A stretch of DNA of 64,000 bases from Anisus vortex (taxonomy: Eukaryota > Mollusca > Gastropoda > Planorbidae), in contig OX421500.1 in NCBI GenBank assembly GCA_949126835.1, positions 18,544,181-18,608,180 on the forward strand, read 5' to 3'. Shown one piece after another: positions 22,451 to 34,647 of the stretch. The notes below the pieces were generated by a model that saw only the letters and a program-made list of their open reading frames with translations, made no database searches and was not told the DNA's origin. A program made the translations under genes and the position numbers. How positions within the stretch are numbered: the first letter of the stretch is position 1; each line of letters starts with the position of its first letter.

Positions 22451-23490
22451 ACTCATGGTTATAAAAGTCTAGCTCGACCCATCCTGGAGTAGACATCGAC
22501 GGTGTGGGATCCCCTTCAACAACACCTGATATCTAAGTTAGAGATGACCCAACCTCGAGCAGCACGTCGTAACCTACAGGACGACGGACTTACCCTTTCG
22601 CCGCCAACTAGGTGTAATCCACCCGGAGAGGGAATTCTAATGCTCATAACTTTTTTATCGTTTTAATAATTGTCCTCATATTTTACCTAATCCTCAAGGT
22701 CCTTGACATGAACACATGGGACTATGAAAATATTTCAAGTATGATAAAGAAAATTTTTTGGGGGCAGCTAAACTTTTTTTTCTACAGTCCCCGGCAACTG
22801 GGTGTAACACACTCGTACATAATTTAATGGGGGAAATAACGCTCTGAACTAACTTATTATATTTTGTTATTGATCTGTTTGAATTTTCGTTGATTATTTG
22901 AGAGTGCATAAGTCCAAAAAATACATTTTAAAATTTAAAAAAATAATTTAGTCGTCTGAAAGAACATATAAGCCTATCAACTATAAAAAACAAACAAACT
23001 TTTTGTTGAAATAATATATTTTAAAATAGAACTATCCCGTGTACACATAAAAATAAGGTCTTTGCATATCAGCTTTCACAACTTTTATATTACATACAAT
23101 AACTGATTTTTCTTTGCAAATGTGTTTGCTACACTTGCAGTATTAAGATTTTTCCATTCCTGACATTTCATTGACAACAGTGTAGTAAGTGTACACCTAT
23201 TTTTCTTTACAGCTGTATTACTTGCCTTATCGGTAATCACTGCCATTTTTGCAGCAGTTGATATGGATTAATTAGTTTGTTAAAGTGTTTTAAAGCCATT
23301 TAAAACTCATTGTCCTGCCTCACAACATCTTGGTGTGATGGGGTAGATGGCCTTTGTATTTGCGTAAAATCTTGAAAAAGCACAAGTAAAATCTACAATT
23401 TTTTTTTTTCATCTTTCTCTCATATTATTTCAACATTTATCTTCTTTTCTAGGGCACTAGTTGTTGTTTCTTGTACCAAATTATGGGCAC
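22451..23490. other. unassigned AT-rich DNA
   Basis: Minus-strand frames around 23,100-23,270 give a run like MAVITDKASNTAVKKNR that might be an old transposase scrap, but stops are frequent and no domain was identified. Two related phrases (caactaggtgtaatccaccc at 22,605 and caactgggtgtaacacactc at 22,796) suggest an old internal repeat. Confidence 0.35.
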
Positions 23491-24140
23491 CTTTTAAGAT
23501 AAGATAAGATAAGAATGCTTTATTGATCCAAAAGAATGGAAAATTGACTTGATTACATAAATTCCGTTTTTCAGCATACCTAAAACAATATTAAAGAACC
23601 ATTTGTACTCAAACACAATAGACATTCACGCACACTATCATACCATTTATCATACAAGAAAAAAGTAGGGTTATTATTTAGGAGTCAGCTATTGAGCCAT
23701 CGTATTTCCTGGCTGAAAGATGATTCTTAGGGAATGTTTCAAGATGGTTTATAGGCCTAGAATAGTTATATTCCATTATATTTCAATCCTATCAAATGTG
23801 ATTGCAAACATATCTTAGAAAATATTTTTTTTTATTTTATCTCTGCGTGTAATAACATAAATTTAGTTAACAAATTAATTTTAACTTATTTCCCTTTAAA
23901 GGCACAGTTATCTACAGTTTATTGAGATACAAAGGGAGACAAATAAAAATAAAAAAAACTTTACATTACAGTAACCAGTTGTGTAATGCTAAGAGAAACG
24001 AATCGTTAGTATCAATCAGTTTTGAACAAGACAAACAATTGAATTAAACAATTTATGTTTGTTTTGTATGATCTAAAATTATTAGTTTGACATTTATTTA
24101 CGTAATTTGTTAATCTAAATGAACCAACCGTTTGCATGTC
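23491..24140. mobile_element. LINE-like 3' scrap beside a (AAGAT)n tail
   Basis: The run aagataagataagataaga (23,495-23,514) followed by a tgctttattgatcc tract is typical of a reversed LINE or SINE 3' terminus. What follows to about 23,760 may be its 3' UTR. From there to 24,140 nothing is seen. Confidence 0.35.
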
Positions 24141-24627
24141 CCTATGTGTGATGTGCGCTACTGTGACAGTTTAGCGTTTGCTTGCATAACGTGCGCTAGA
24201 GCGACGTGAACGTGTCTCACGTGTGATTGTATGCTTAGATAATGTTTTTATACATGTGTAAGGTGTGTGTGTGTTTTTTTTTTATGTTGTTTGAAATGAG
24301 AAAAATTTTGTCAATTGAAACAGTACGAGGAATTAACTGCATACTAAACATGAATCTTTAGATCTCTAAAAACTGTTGAAAACAAAATTATTGCTTAAAT
24401 AATTATTTTGAAGAAAAATATATAGAATAACTACAAAAATAACGTTTTATAAACATAACTGTACAATAATTAATATGTGTAATAAGTTTTATGTATACAA
24501 TATTTTAGTACATGCTTAAACGTACTGTTAGTGTTAAAACGTATTTAAATATTTTTTATATATAATGCAAATAAAACAGAATAACATAGATATATTAATT
24601 TTATGTTTTTTTTTTTTTTTGTTGTTT

Positions 24628-24712
24628 ATATATATATATATCATATCATATATCATATCATCATATCATATCATATAATATCATATCATATCATATCATA
24701 TATATATATAAA
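24628..24712. repeat. TATCA/TA microsatellite at the array's left edge
   Basis: Runs of tatatatatatcatatcata type repeats lie between the left flank of unit 2 and the first Helitron-like unit. The matching place in unit 1 also has a TA run (3,207-3,222), so the array probably entered a TA-rich site. Confidence 0.7.
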
Positions 24713-26651
24713 TCTCAAAAGGAATATGTATGTATGTATGTGGCTGGCTGGCTGGCTGGCTGGCTGGGTATGTAGATACCGCATAATCTTTTTAAATACT
24801 GGACATAAAAACGTGAAATTTGCTACAAATATTCTTTGCGTTACGGCGGTGAACACTGTCAAGGTTTTAACAAAATTAAAATGACCGCAGTGGTCAGTTT
24901 GGTCAAAAAACGTGAAAAAAACACAACTTTTGATTCACATTGTCTTTGCCAGTACAACTTTTTATAGTTTTTCGTCACAAAGTTAGAAAAAAAAAGGATG
25001 CGCTGAGATTATTTTTATGACGTCATCAATCTTTGCGCATGGATTTTATAGCAATGAAGGGACATTTTTCATTCATGTTTAAATTGACGTCATCAAACTA
25101 TGTGCATGGATTTTATTATCTCAACTCAATGACGGGAACAAATTTTCTTCATGTTTAAATTGTCTACGTGCCGTAAACAACATAAATTCTTTACACTACC
25201 AATACTGTAGTTGATTTTCTTAATCTATCACTACTTTAATACTTTACACTGTGAATACATGACTTAAAGCTAATTAATAATTTAAAACTTTACAAACATA
25301 GGACAAAGCAAATAGATTTAGCATTTTTTTTTCTGTTTCGGGAAGTAATACCGACGCCTTACTAAGCTTATTTAAACGCAGTGGTCCTGGTTACACTCTA
25401 TATTTAAGCTTATAATTATATGGCGTCATCAAATTTTGCGTATTTATGCGTTTAAGAAGGGAACAAAATTTTGTTTTAATTTGCGTCGTAATTTGTAGAA
25501 TGCAATATTTAAATGGTTTAAGTAAAAAAATTAAGTTACCGGAAAATACTTTATCCCCGCTTAAGACAATAATTGCTTATAACTCCATGGGTTATTTTAT
25601 CCAGTTCCGAGAACTGGGCACCTTTAGGCTTATCGCCTTGGTAACGGCCATTGTTTTAATTACCGGGCAATGTTTAAATTACCGGGCAATGTTTATAATA
25701 CCAGGCAATGTTTAAATTACCGGGCAATGTTTAAATTACCGGGCAATGTTTATAATACCGGACAATGTTTAAATTACCGGGCAATGTTTAAATTACCGGG
25801 CAATGTTTATAATACTGGGCAATGTTTATAATACCGGGCAATGTTTAAATTACCGGGCAATGTTTAAATTACCGGGCAATGTTTATAATACCGGGCAATG
25901 TTTATAATACCGGGCAATGTTTAAATTACCGGGCAATGTTTAAATTACCGGGCAATGTTTATAATACCGGGCAATGTTTATAATACCGGGCAATGTTTAA
26001 ATTACCGGGCAATGTTTATAATACCGGGCAATGTTTATAATACCGGGCAATGTTTATAATACCGGGCAATGTTTAAATTACCAGGCAATGTTTAAATTAC
26101 CGGGCAATGTTTAATTTGCCGGGCAATGTTCAAATTGCCGGAACTAAATTTTTAAAGTTTTAATTCGTGTCGTATACGTTTTATAAACATTATTTCATAA
26201 GGGTTTCATTTGTTATTGTTTTACATGTTGAATAGAAAAATTAATTCTAAGTTTGCTTCCAAAGCAACAATAAATAAATAAATAGCAAAAAAACAAAAAC
26301 AACACAACATAGGTCTGCGACTTAATGTTTGTCGTAAAAAAAATATATCAAACAATCATTAAAAAAAAAAAAAGTAGTGTCGAATGTTCTTAATCAATGA
26401 ATAGAACAAAATATATTCATGTTTTAATTTGCGTCGTAATTTATATCGGGCAATTTTGTAATTGTTATAATGGATGATGAGTAATGATTTTAACGGGTAA
26501 TTCATGTTGTAGCGGGCAAATAAAAAATTACCTCACGTTTAAATTCGTGTCGTAGGTCATGCGGGCAATCTCATTATAACTGCCTGAGTAGTTAGAGTGT
26601 ATGTAAACATAACTTTTAGCCGGTTCGGAGGACCGGGCACATAACGGCTTG
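24713..26651 (+). mobile_element. Helitron-like unit 1 with the long 19-bp array
   Basis: Five GGCT repeats at the 5' end; about 25 tandem 19-bp units at 25,656-26,140; 3' hairpin of the CCGGTTCGGAGGACCGG type at about 26,617-26,635, then GCACATAACGGCTTGT. Confidence 0.65.
25656..26140. repeat. 19-bp minisatellite ACCGGGCAATGTTTAWAWT
   Basis: The unit accgggcaatgtttaaatt alternates irregularly with accgggcaatgtttataat. Shorter arrays of the same unit lie in units 3 (29,358-29,512), 4 (30,868-31,035) and, as one or two copies, 6 (34,520-34,540). There are no spacers, so it is not CRISPR-like. Confidence 0.9.
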
Positions 26652-26663
26652 TATATATATAAA

Positions 26664-28452
26664 TCTCAAAAGGAATATGTATGAGGCTGGTTGGCTGGGT
26701 ATGTACATACCGCATAATCTTTTTAAATACTGGACATAAAAACGTTAAATTTGCTACAAATATTCTTTGCGTTACGGCGGTGAACACTGTCAAGGTTTAA
26801 AAAAAATTAAAATGACCGCAGTGGTCAGTTTGGTCAAAAAAACGCGAATAAAACGACATATTTTGGGTTCATGTTGAATTTGCCGTTCCAACTTTTTATA
26901 GTTTTTCGATCGATCGCGCTAAGAAAATAAAAAAAAGGATGGTGTTGAGATTTTTTTCAGGATGACGTCATCAAAGTTTGCGCAGGGATAGCTAGCCGGC
27001 TTTTCGTAATGACGTCATCAAATTTTGCGTATTCATTTAAAATTAACTTTGCTTCAATGTTTGCTAATGTATTTTATGAATGAATAGAACAAAATATATT
27101 CACGTTTTAATTCGTGTCGTATACGAAATATAAACTTTGTAGTTGTTGCGTGCAATCTCATTATAACTGCTTGAGTAGTAAGAGTGTATGTAAACATAAC
27201 TTTTAGCTTTTTCAATTCGTTTGAAGCGGGCGTATACGCATTAAAATCTTTCTAGCGGGAAATATTTCACTCAATTCGTTTCTAGCGGGAAATATTTCAC
27301 GTTTCAGTTCGTTTCGGTTGTAGCGGGCGTACAAAATGTCATTCACATTTAAATTTGTGACGTATACATCGATAAACTTTTAACGGGCAGGGTTTTATTA
27401 ATTGCCGTATATATTAACTGTGTAGCGGGCAATCTCATTATAACTCCATGGGTAGATAAAGTGTATGTAAAATATCATTATGCGATTAAATTGAACACAA
27501 TTTTTTTTTTTTAAGTTTTTTCTTTGTTTCTTATTGGTTTCATTTGTTATTGTTTTACATGTTGAATAGAAAAATTAATTCTAAGTTTGCTTCCAAAGCA
27601 ACAATAAATAAATAAACAGCAAATAAACAAAAACAACACAACATAGGTCTGCGACTTAATGTTTGTCGTAAAAAAATATATCAAACAATCATTAAAAAAA
27701 AAAAGTACTGTCGAATGTTCTTTATCAATGAATAGAACAAAATATATTCATGTTTTAATTTGCGTCGTAATTTATAGCGGGCAATTTTGTAATTGTTATA
27801 ATGGGTGATGAGTAATGATTTTAACGGGTAATTCATGTTGTAGCGGGAAAATAAAAAATTACCTTTAATTGCCTTATATATTAACTGTGTAGCGGGCAAT
27901 CTCATTATAACTCCATGGATATGTAAAGTGTATGTAAAAGATCATTATGCGATTACATTGAACACAATGTAACAAAAAAAATATTTCTTCTTTGTTTCTT
28001 ATGGGTTTCATTTGTTATTGTTTTACATGTTAAATAGAAAATTTAATTATAAGTTTGCTTCCAAAGCTACAATAAATAAATAAATAGTAAATAACAAACA
28101 CAACACAACAAAGGTCTGCGACTTAATGTTTGTCGTAAAAAAATATATCAAACAATCATTAAAAAAAAAAAAAAGTACTGTCGAATATTCTTAATCAATG
28201 AATAGAACAAAATATATTCATGTTTTAATTTGCGTCGTAATTTATATCGGGCAATTTTGTAATTGTTATAATGGGTGATTAGTAATGATTTTAACGGGTA
28301 ATTCATGTTGTAGCGGGCAAATAAAAAATTACCTCACGTTTAAATTCGTGTCGTAGGTCATGCGGGCAATCTCATTATAACTACCTGAGTAGTTAGAGTG
28401 TATTTAAACATAACTTTTAGCCGGTTCGGAGGACCGGGCACATAACGGCTTG
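26664..28452 (+). mobile_element. Helitron-like unit 2 with an internal duplication
   Basis: Short GGCT run, no 19-bp array. A block of about 480 bp beginning ttgttattgttttacatgtt occurs twice (27,545 and 28,015), including the caaagcaacaataaataaat phrase. The hairpin is the same type as in unit 1. Confidence 0.65.
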
Positions 28453-28464
28453 TATATATATAAA

Positions 28465-29926
28465 TCTCAAAAGGAATATGTGGCTGGCTGGCTGGGTATG
28501 TACATACCGCATAATCTTTTTAAATACTGGACATAAAAACGTGAAATTTGCTACAAATATTCTTTGCGTTACGGCGGTGAACACTGTCAAGGTTTAAAAA
28601 AAAATAAAATGACCGCAGTGGTCAGTTTGGTCAAAAAACGCGAAAAAAACACAACTTTTGATTCACATTGTCTTTGCCAGTACAACTTTTTATAGTTTTT
28701 CGTCACAAAGTTAGAAAAAAAAGGATGCGCTGAGATTATTTTTATGACGTCATCAATCTTTGCGCATGGATTTTATAGCAATGAAGGGACATTTTTCATT
28801 CATGTTTAAATTGACGTCATCAAACTATGTGCATGGATTTTTATCTCAACTCAATGACGGGAACAAATTTTCTTCATGTTTAAATTGTCTACGTGCCGTA
28901 AACAACATAAATTCTTTACACTACCAATACTGTAGTTGATTTTCTTAATCTATCACTACTTTAATACTTTACACTGTGAATACATGACTTAAAGCTAATT
29001 AATAATTTAAAACTTTACAAACATAGGACAAAGCAAATAGATATAGTATTTTTTTTCTGTTTCGAGAAGTAATACCGACGCCTTATTAAGCTTTTTTAAA
29101 CGCAGTGGTCCTGGTTACACTCTATATTTAAGCTTATAATTATATGGCGTCATCAAATTTTGCGTATTTATGCGTTTAAGAAGTTTTGTTTTAATTTGCG
29201 TCGTAATTAGGAGAATGCAATATTTAAATGGTCTAAGTTACCGGAAAATACTTTATCCCCGCTTAAGACTATTGCTTATAACTCCATGGGTTATTTTATC
29301 CAGTTCCGAGAACTGGGCACCTTTAGGCTTATCGCCTTGGTAACGGCCATTGTTTAAAGTACCGGGCAATGTTTAAATTACCGGGCAATGTTTATAATAC
29401 CGGGCAATGTTTAAATTACCGGGCAATGTTTAAATTACCGGGCAATGTTTAAATTAACGGGCAATGTTTATATTACCGGGCAATGTTTAATTTGCCGGGC
29501 ACTGTTCAAATTGCCGGAACTAACTTTTTAAAGCAAAGCAACAATAAATAAATAAATAGCAAATAAACAAAAACAACACAACATAGGTCTGCGACTTAAT
29601 GTTTGTCGTAAAAAAAATATATCAAACAATCATTAAAAAAAAATAAAAGTACTGTCGAATAATCTTAATCAATGAATAGAACAAAATATATTCATGTTTT
29701 AATTTGCGTCGTAATTTATAGCGGGCAATTTTGTAATTGTTATAATGGGTGATGAGTAATGATTTTAACGGGTAATTCATGTTGTAGCGGGCAAATAAAA
29801 AATTACCTCACGTTTAAATTCGTGTCGTAGGTCATGCGGGCAATCTCATTATAACTGCCTGAGTAGTTAGAGTGTATGTAAACATAACTTTTAGCCGGTT
29901 CGGAGGACCGGGCACATAACGGCTTG
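28465..29926 (+). mobile_element. Helitron-like unit 3
   Basis: Near-identical to unit 1 in its first 850 bases, but the 19-bp array has only about eight units (29,358-29,512) and a piece between array and 3' block is missing. Confidence 0.65.
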
Positions 29927-29938
29927 TATATATATAAA

Positions 29939-29958
29939 TCTCAAAAGGAATATGTATG

Positions 29959-30021
<63 letters not shown>

Positions 30022-31730
30022 GTATGTACATACCGCATAATCTTTTTAAATACTGGACATAAAAACGTGAAATTTGCTACAAATTTTTTTTGCGTTACGG
30101 CGGTGTACACTGTCAAGGTTTTAAAAAAATTAAAATGACCGCAGTGGTCAGTTTGGTCAAAAAACGCGAAAAAAACACAACTTTTGATTCACATTGTCTT
30201 TGCCAGTACAACTTTTTATAGTTTTTCGTCACAAAGTTATAAAAAAAAAGGATGCGCTGAGATTATTTTTATGACGTCATCAATCTTTGCGCATGGATTT
30301 TATAGCAATGAAGGGACATTTTTCATTCATGTTTAAATTGACGTCATCAAACTATGTGCATGGATTTTGTTATCTCAACTCAATGACGGGAACAAATTTT
30401 CTTCATGTTTAAATTGTCTACGTGCCGTAAACAACATAAATTCTTTTTCACTACCAATACTGTAGTTGATTTTCTTAATCTATCACTACTTTAATACTTT
30501 ACACTGTGAATACATGACTTAAAGCTAATTAATAATTTAAAACTTTACAAACATAGGACAAAGCAAATAGATTTACCATTTTTTTTCTGTTTCGGGAAGT
30601 AATACCGACGCATTACTAAGCTTATTTAAACGCAGTGGTCCTGGTTACACTCTATATTTAAGCTTATAATTATATGGCGTCATCAAATTTTGCGTATTTA
30701 TGCGTTTAAGAAGGGAACAAAATTTTGTTTTAATTTGCGTCGTAATTTGTAGAATGCAATATTTAAATGGTTTAAGTTACCGGAAAAGACTATTGCTTAT
30801 AACTCCATGGGTTATTTTATCCAGTTCCGAGAACTGGGCACCTTTGGCTTATCGCCTTGGTAACGGCCATTGTTTAAATAACCGCGCTATGTTTAAATTA
30901 CCGGGCAATGTTTATAATACCGGGCAATGTTTAAATTACCGGGCAATGTTTAAATTACCGGGCAATGTTTAAATTACCGGGCACTGTTTAAATTATCGGG
31001 CAATGTTTAAATTACCGGGCAATGTTTAAATTAGCGGAACTAACTTTTTAAAGTTTTAATTCGTGTCGTATACGTTTTATAAACATTATTTCATATGGGT
31101 TTCATTTGTTATTGCTTTATCTTATCTTATCTTATAAGTTTACAGACGTTCCTTCTAGGTAGAAGATTATTACGTCCACTAGGCCCAAAACTCCTGCAGG
31201 GCGACAGGGATCCGTCGGTGGCAGGGATAGAACCCGCGACCTGTCCGTTGTTATTTGGTTGACAGTCCGGTGAACTAACCGCTGGACCAGCCGGCTTCAC
31301 CGGCTTTACATGTTGAATAGAAAATTTAATTCTAAGTTTGCTTCCAAAGCAACAATAAATAAATAAATAGCAAATAAACAAAAACAACACAACATAGGTC
31401 TGCGACTTAATGTTTGTCGTAAAAAAATATATCAAACAATCATTAAAAAAAAATAAAAGTACTGTCGAATGTTCTTTATCAATGAATAGAACAAAATATA
31501 TTCACGTTTTAATTTGCGTCGTAATTTATAGCGGACAATTTTGTAATTGTTATAATGGGTAATGATTTTAACGGGTAATTTATGTTGTAGCGGGCAAATA
31601 AAAAATTACCTCACGTTTAAATTCGTGTCGTAGGTCATGCGGGCAATCTCATTATAACTGCCTGAGTAGTTAGAGTGTATGTAAACATAACTTTTAGCCG
31701 GTTCGGAGGACCGGGCACATACCGGCTTGT
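29939..31730 (+). mobile_element. Helitron-like unit 4 with a SINE insertion
   Basis: Longest GGCT run of the array (29,958-30,020). The 19-bp array at 30,868-31,035 is followed by a SINE (31,120-31,302) inserted into the ttgttattgyttta phrase. Confidence 0.65.
31120..31302 (-). mobile_element. tRNA-derived SINE with a LINE-like tail
   Basis: On the minus strand TGGTCCAGCGG (31,279-31,289) is an A box and GGTTCTATCCC (31,224-31,234) a B box. The 3' part (gacgtaataatcttctacct, then gaaggaacgtctgtaa) matches the 3' end of the LINE at 51,388-51,425, and it finishes with (ATAAG)n. GCTTTA flanks it on both sides (31,114-31,119 and 31,303-31,308), a likely target duplication. Confidence 0.8.
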
Positions 31731-31741
31731 ATATATATAAA

Positions 31742-33661
31742 TCTCAAAAGGAATATGTGGCTGGCTGGGTATGTACATACCGCATAATCTTTTTAAATAC
31801 TGGACATAAAAACGTGAAATTTGCTACAAATATTCTTTGCGTTACGGCGGTGAACACTGTTAAGGTTTAAAAAAAATTAAATAAGACAAAAGGACGCGTA
31901 GAGATTATTTTTATATGACGTCATCAAAGTTTGCGCAAGGATAGCTGGTTGTCTTTTTTTTTTATGGCGTCATCGAATTTTGAGAATTCATTTTAATTAA
32001 CTTCGCTTCAACCTTTGCTAATGTACTTTATGAATGAATAGAACAAAATATATTCACGTTTTAATTTGCGTCGTAATTTATAGCGGGATATTTTTAAATT
32101 GTTATAATGGGTAATGATTAATGGTTTTAATGGGTATCTTACGTTGTATCTGGCAAATAAAAAATTCCTTCACGTTTTTATTCGTGTTGTATATGTCCAC
32201 AGAATAGGTATAAAACAGAATGCGCAATCGCATTTTATTTCTGTTTTGGGCAGTAATACCGACGCCATACTAAGCTTATTTAAACGCAGCGGTCCTGGTT
32301 ACACTCTATATTTATGCTTATTTAGCCTACAGCGTCCTTTTCTTCAAATCTACAAGTTCGAACACCCAAAGCTAATATTTCAGGCAAAAAGTGCATGAAC
32401 GGTTGTGTAATAAACTACAACAATGAAAACGAAAACGACTGATTATCGTAAAAAAGAGCATGTCAAACTGCATGGCTTTCCTGACTCCATAAAGGATAAA
32501 CAACAGCATAAACAACCTCATATTAACTCATTATGAATTATATGCCTATTTCCCTTCATAATTTTAAAAGTTTATTTTGATTTAAAAATTATATATATTT
32601 ATGTACCGGTAGCCGTAGCAATTTAGTTACCGGTACCGAGCTACGTCTAAGCCATTTTTCTTTCAAATCAGTACCGGGTAATAAATATTTTTACATCATA
32701 TTGGCCTAATCATATAATGTTCAAAACAAAATGGGTAATTAAGTCAAATTTATATAAAAGTAAGCCTATAATGAAAGATAATGTAGGCCCTATATATATT
32801 CTATATATTTATGGCAGACGTAGATATTCTTTCTCATTTTACTATAGTAGCGTCTCTAGCGACCGCTGCATTGGTAACTTTTAGTGACTGTGTATGTAGG
32901 GATTGTGCATTCTGTTCTATACCTATTCTGTGTATACGTCTTATAAACTTTGTAGCGGGAAATTTTTCAATTGCCAGGCAATGTTTAAATTGCCGAGCTC
33001 AACGTTTTAAAGTTTTAATTTGTATCGTATACGTCTTATAAACTATGTAGCGGGAAATTTTTATATTGCCGGGCAATGTTTAAATTTGCCGGACACACTT
33101 TTTAAAGTTTTAATTCATGTCGTATACGTTGTATAAACTATGTTTCATATCAGTTTCAGTTGTTATTGTTTTTCCTGTTGAATTTAAAATTTTATTCTAA
33201 GTTTGCTTCCAAAGCAACAATAAATAAATAGCAAATAACACCAACAAAAACAAAAAAAAAACTAAAAAAAAATATAAATATTGAACTACGACTAATGTTG
33301 TAGAAAAAAATATATCAAACAATCATTTTCGTATTAACAGTACTTTTTAAAAGGACATGTGAGTTCTGTTTTACAGAAAAAGTTTAATTACCCAATAAAC
33401 TCACAAAATTCGATCATAGTGGTCATACTTTGAGCAAGAAATAAAAAAAAAATAGTATTATTTGTTTTTCCTTTTTAGTTGTATATTGAATAGGTGTATA
33501 ATAAAGTGTGCAAAACAAAAATAAATTAAAAAAATACTGACCACAAAAAATAAACATACTACTTTATGTATGTTGCAAAAAAAAAAAAAAAAAAAACTAT
33601 AATGTGTCAAGCATATTCTAAAAAAAAAGCCCGTTCGAAGAATCGGGCACATATCTGCTAG
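31742..33661 (+). mobile_element. Helitron-like unit 5, second 3' module, canonical CTAG end
   Basis: Shares the 5' block but carries a different 3' module of about 1.45 kb from 32,190, also in units 7 and 8. The end is GCCCGTTCGAAGAATCGGGC (33,629-33,648) followed by ACATATCTGCTAGT. Open frames in this module (32,114-32,398 and 32,811-33,041) recur in the other copies as part of the repeat; no domain is recognised. Confidence 0.7.
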
Positions 33662-33677
33662 TCATCATATATATAAA

Positions 33678-34540
33678 TCTCAAAAGGAATATGTATGTAT
33701 GTGGCTGGCTGGCTGGCTGGCTGGGTATGTACATACCGCATAATCTTTTTAAATACTGGACATAAAAACGTGATATTTGCTACAAATATTCTTTGCGTTA
33801 CGGCGGTGAACACTGTCAAGGTTTAAAAAAAATTAAAATGACCGCAGTGGTCAGTTTGGTCAAAAAACGCGAATAAAACACATCTTTTGATTCACATTGA
33901 CTTTGCCAGTACAACTTTTTATAGTTTTTCGTCACAAAGTTAGAAAAAAAAAGGATGCGCTGAGATTATTTTTATGACGTCATCAAAGTTTGCGCATGGA
34001 TTTTTTAGCAATGAAGGGACATTTTTGATTCATGTTTAAATTGACGTCCTCAAACTATGTGCATGGATTTTTATCTCAATGATGGGAACAAATTTTCTTC
34101 ATGTTTAAATTGCCTACGTGCCGTAAACAACATAAATTCTTTACACTACCAATACTGTAGTTGATTTTCTTAATCTATCACTACTTTAATACTTTACACT
34201 GTTAATACATGACTTAAAGCTAATTAATAATTTAAAACTTTACAAACATAGGACAAAGCAAATAGATTTAGCATTTTTTTTCTGTTTCGGGAAGTAATAC
34301 CGACGCATTACTAAGCTTATTTAAACGCAGTGGTCCTGGTTACACTCTATATTTAAGCTTATAATTATATGGCGTCATCAAATTTTGCGTATTTATGCGT
34401 TTAAGAAGGGAACCAAATTTTGGTTTTATTAAGACTATTGTTTATAACTCCATGGGTTATTTTATCCAGTTCCGAGAACTGGGCACCTTTAGGCTTATCG
34501 CCTAGGTAACGGCCATTGTTTAAATTACCGGGCAATGTTT
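33678..34540 (+). mobile_element. Helitron-like unit 6, 3'-truncated
   Basis: Follows unit 1 closely to the start of the 19-bp minisatellite, then breaks off into a TA microsatellite (34,540-34,560) that leads into unit 7. No hairpin. Confidence 0.65.
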
Positions 34541-34580
34541 ATATATATATATATATATATATCATATATATATATATAAA

Positions 34581-34596
34581 TCTCAAAAGGAATATG

Positions 34597-34647
<51 letters not shown>

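Noticed and set aside
25656..26140. Regular short repeats reminiscent of a CRISPR array
   Set aside because: The 19-bp units are directly adjacent with no unique spacers, and the genome is eukaryotic; it is a minisatellite.
29956..30138. Frame encoding Trp-Leu-Ala-Gly repeats
   Set aside because: Translation of the GGCT microsatellite; the same happens in other units.
32811..33041. Open frame repeated at 35,794-36,045 and 37,854-38,105
   Set aside because: Conserved only because the whole Helitron-like unit is repeated; lengths and ends vary and no domain is visible.
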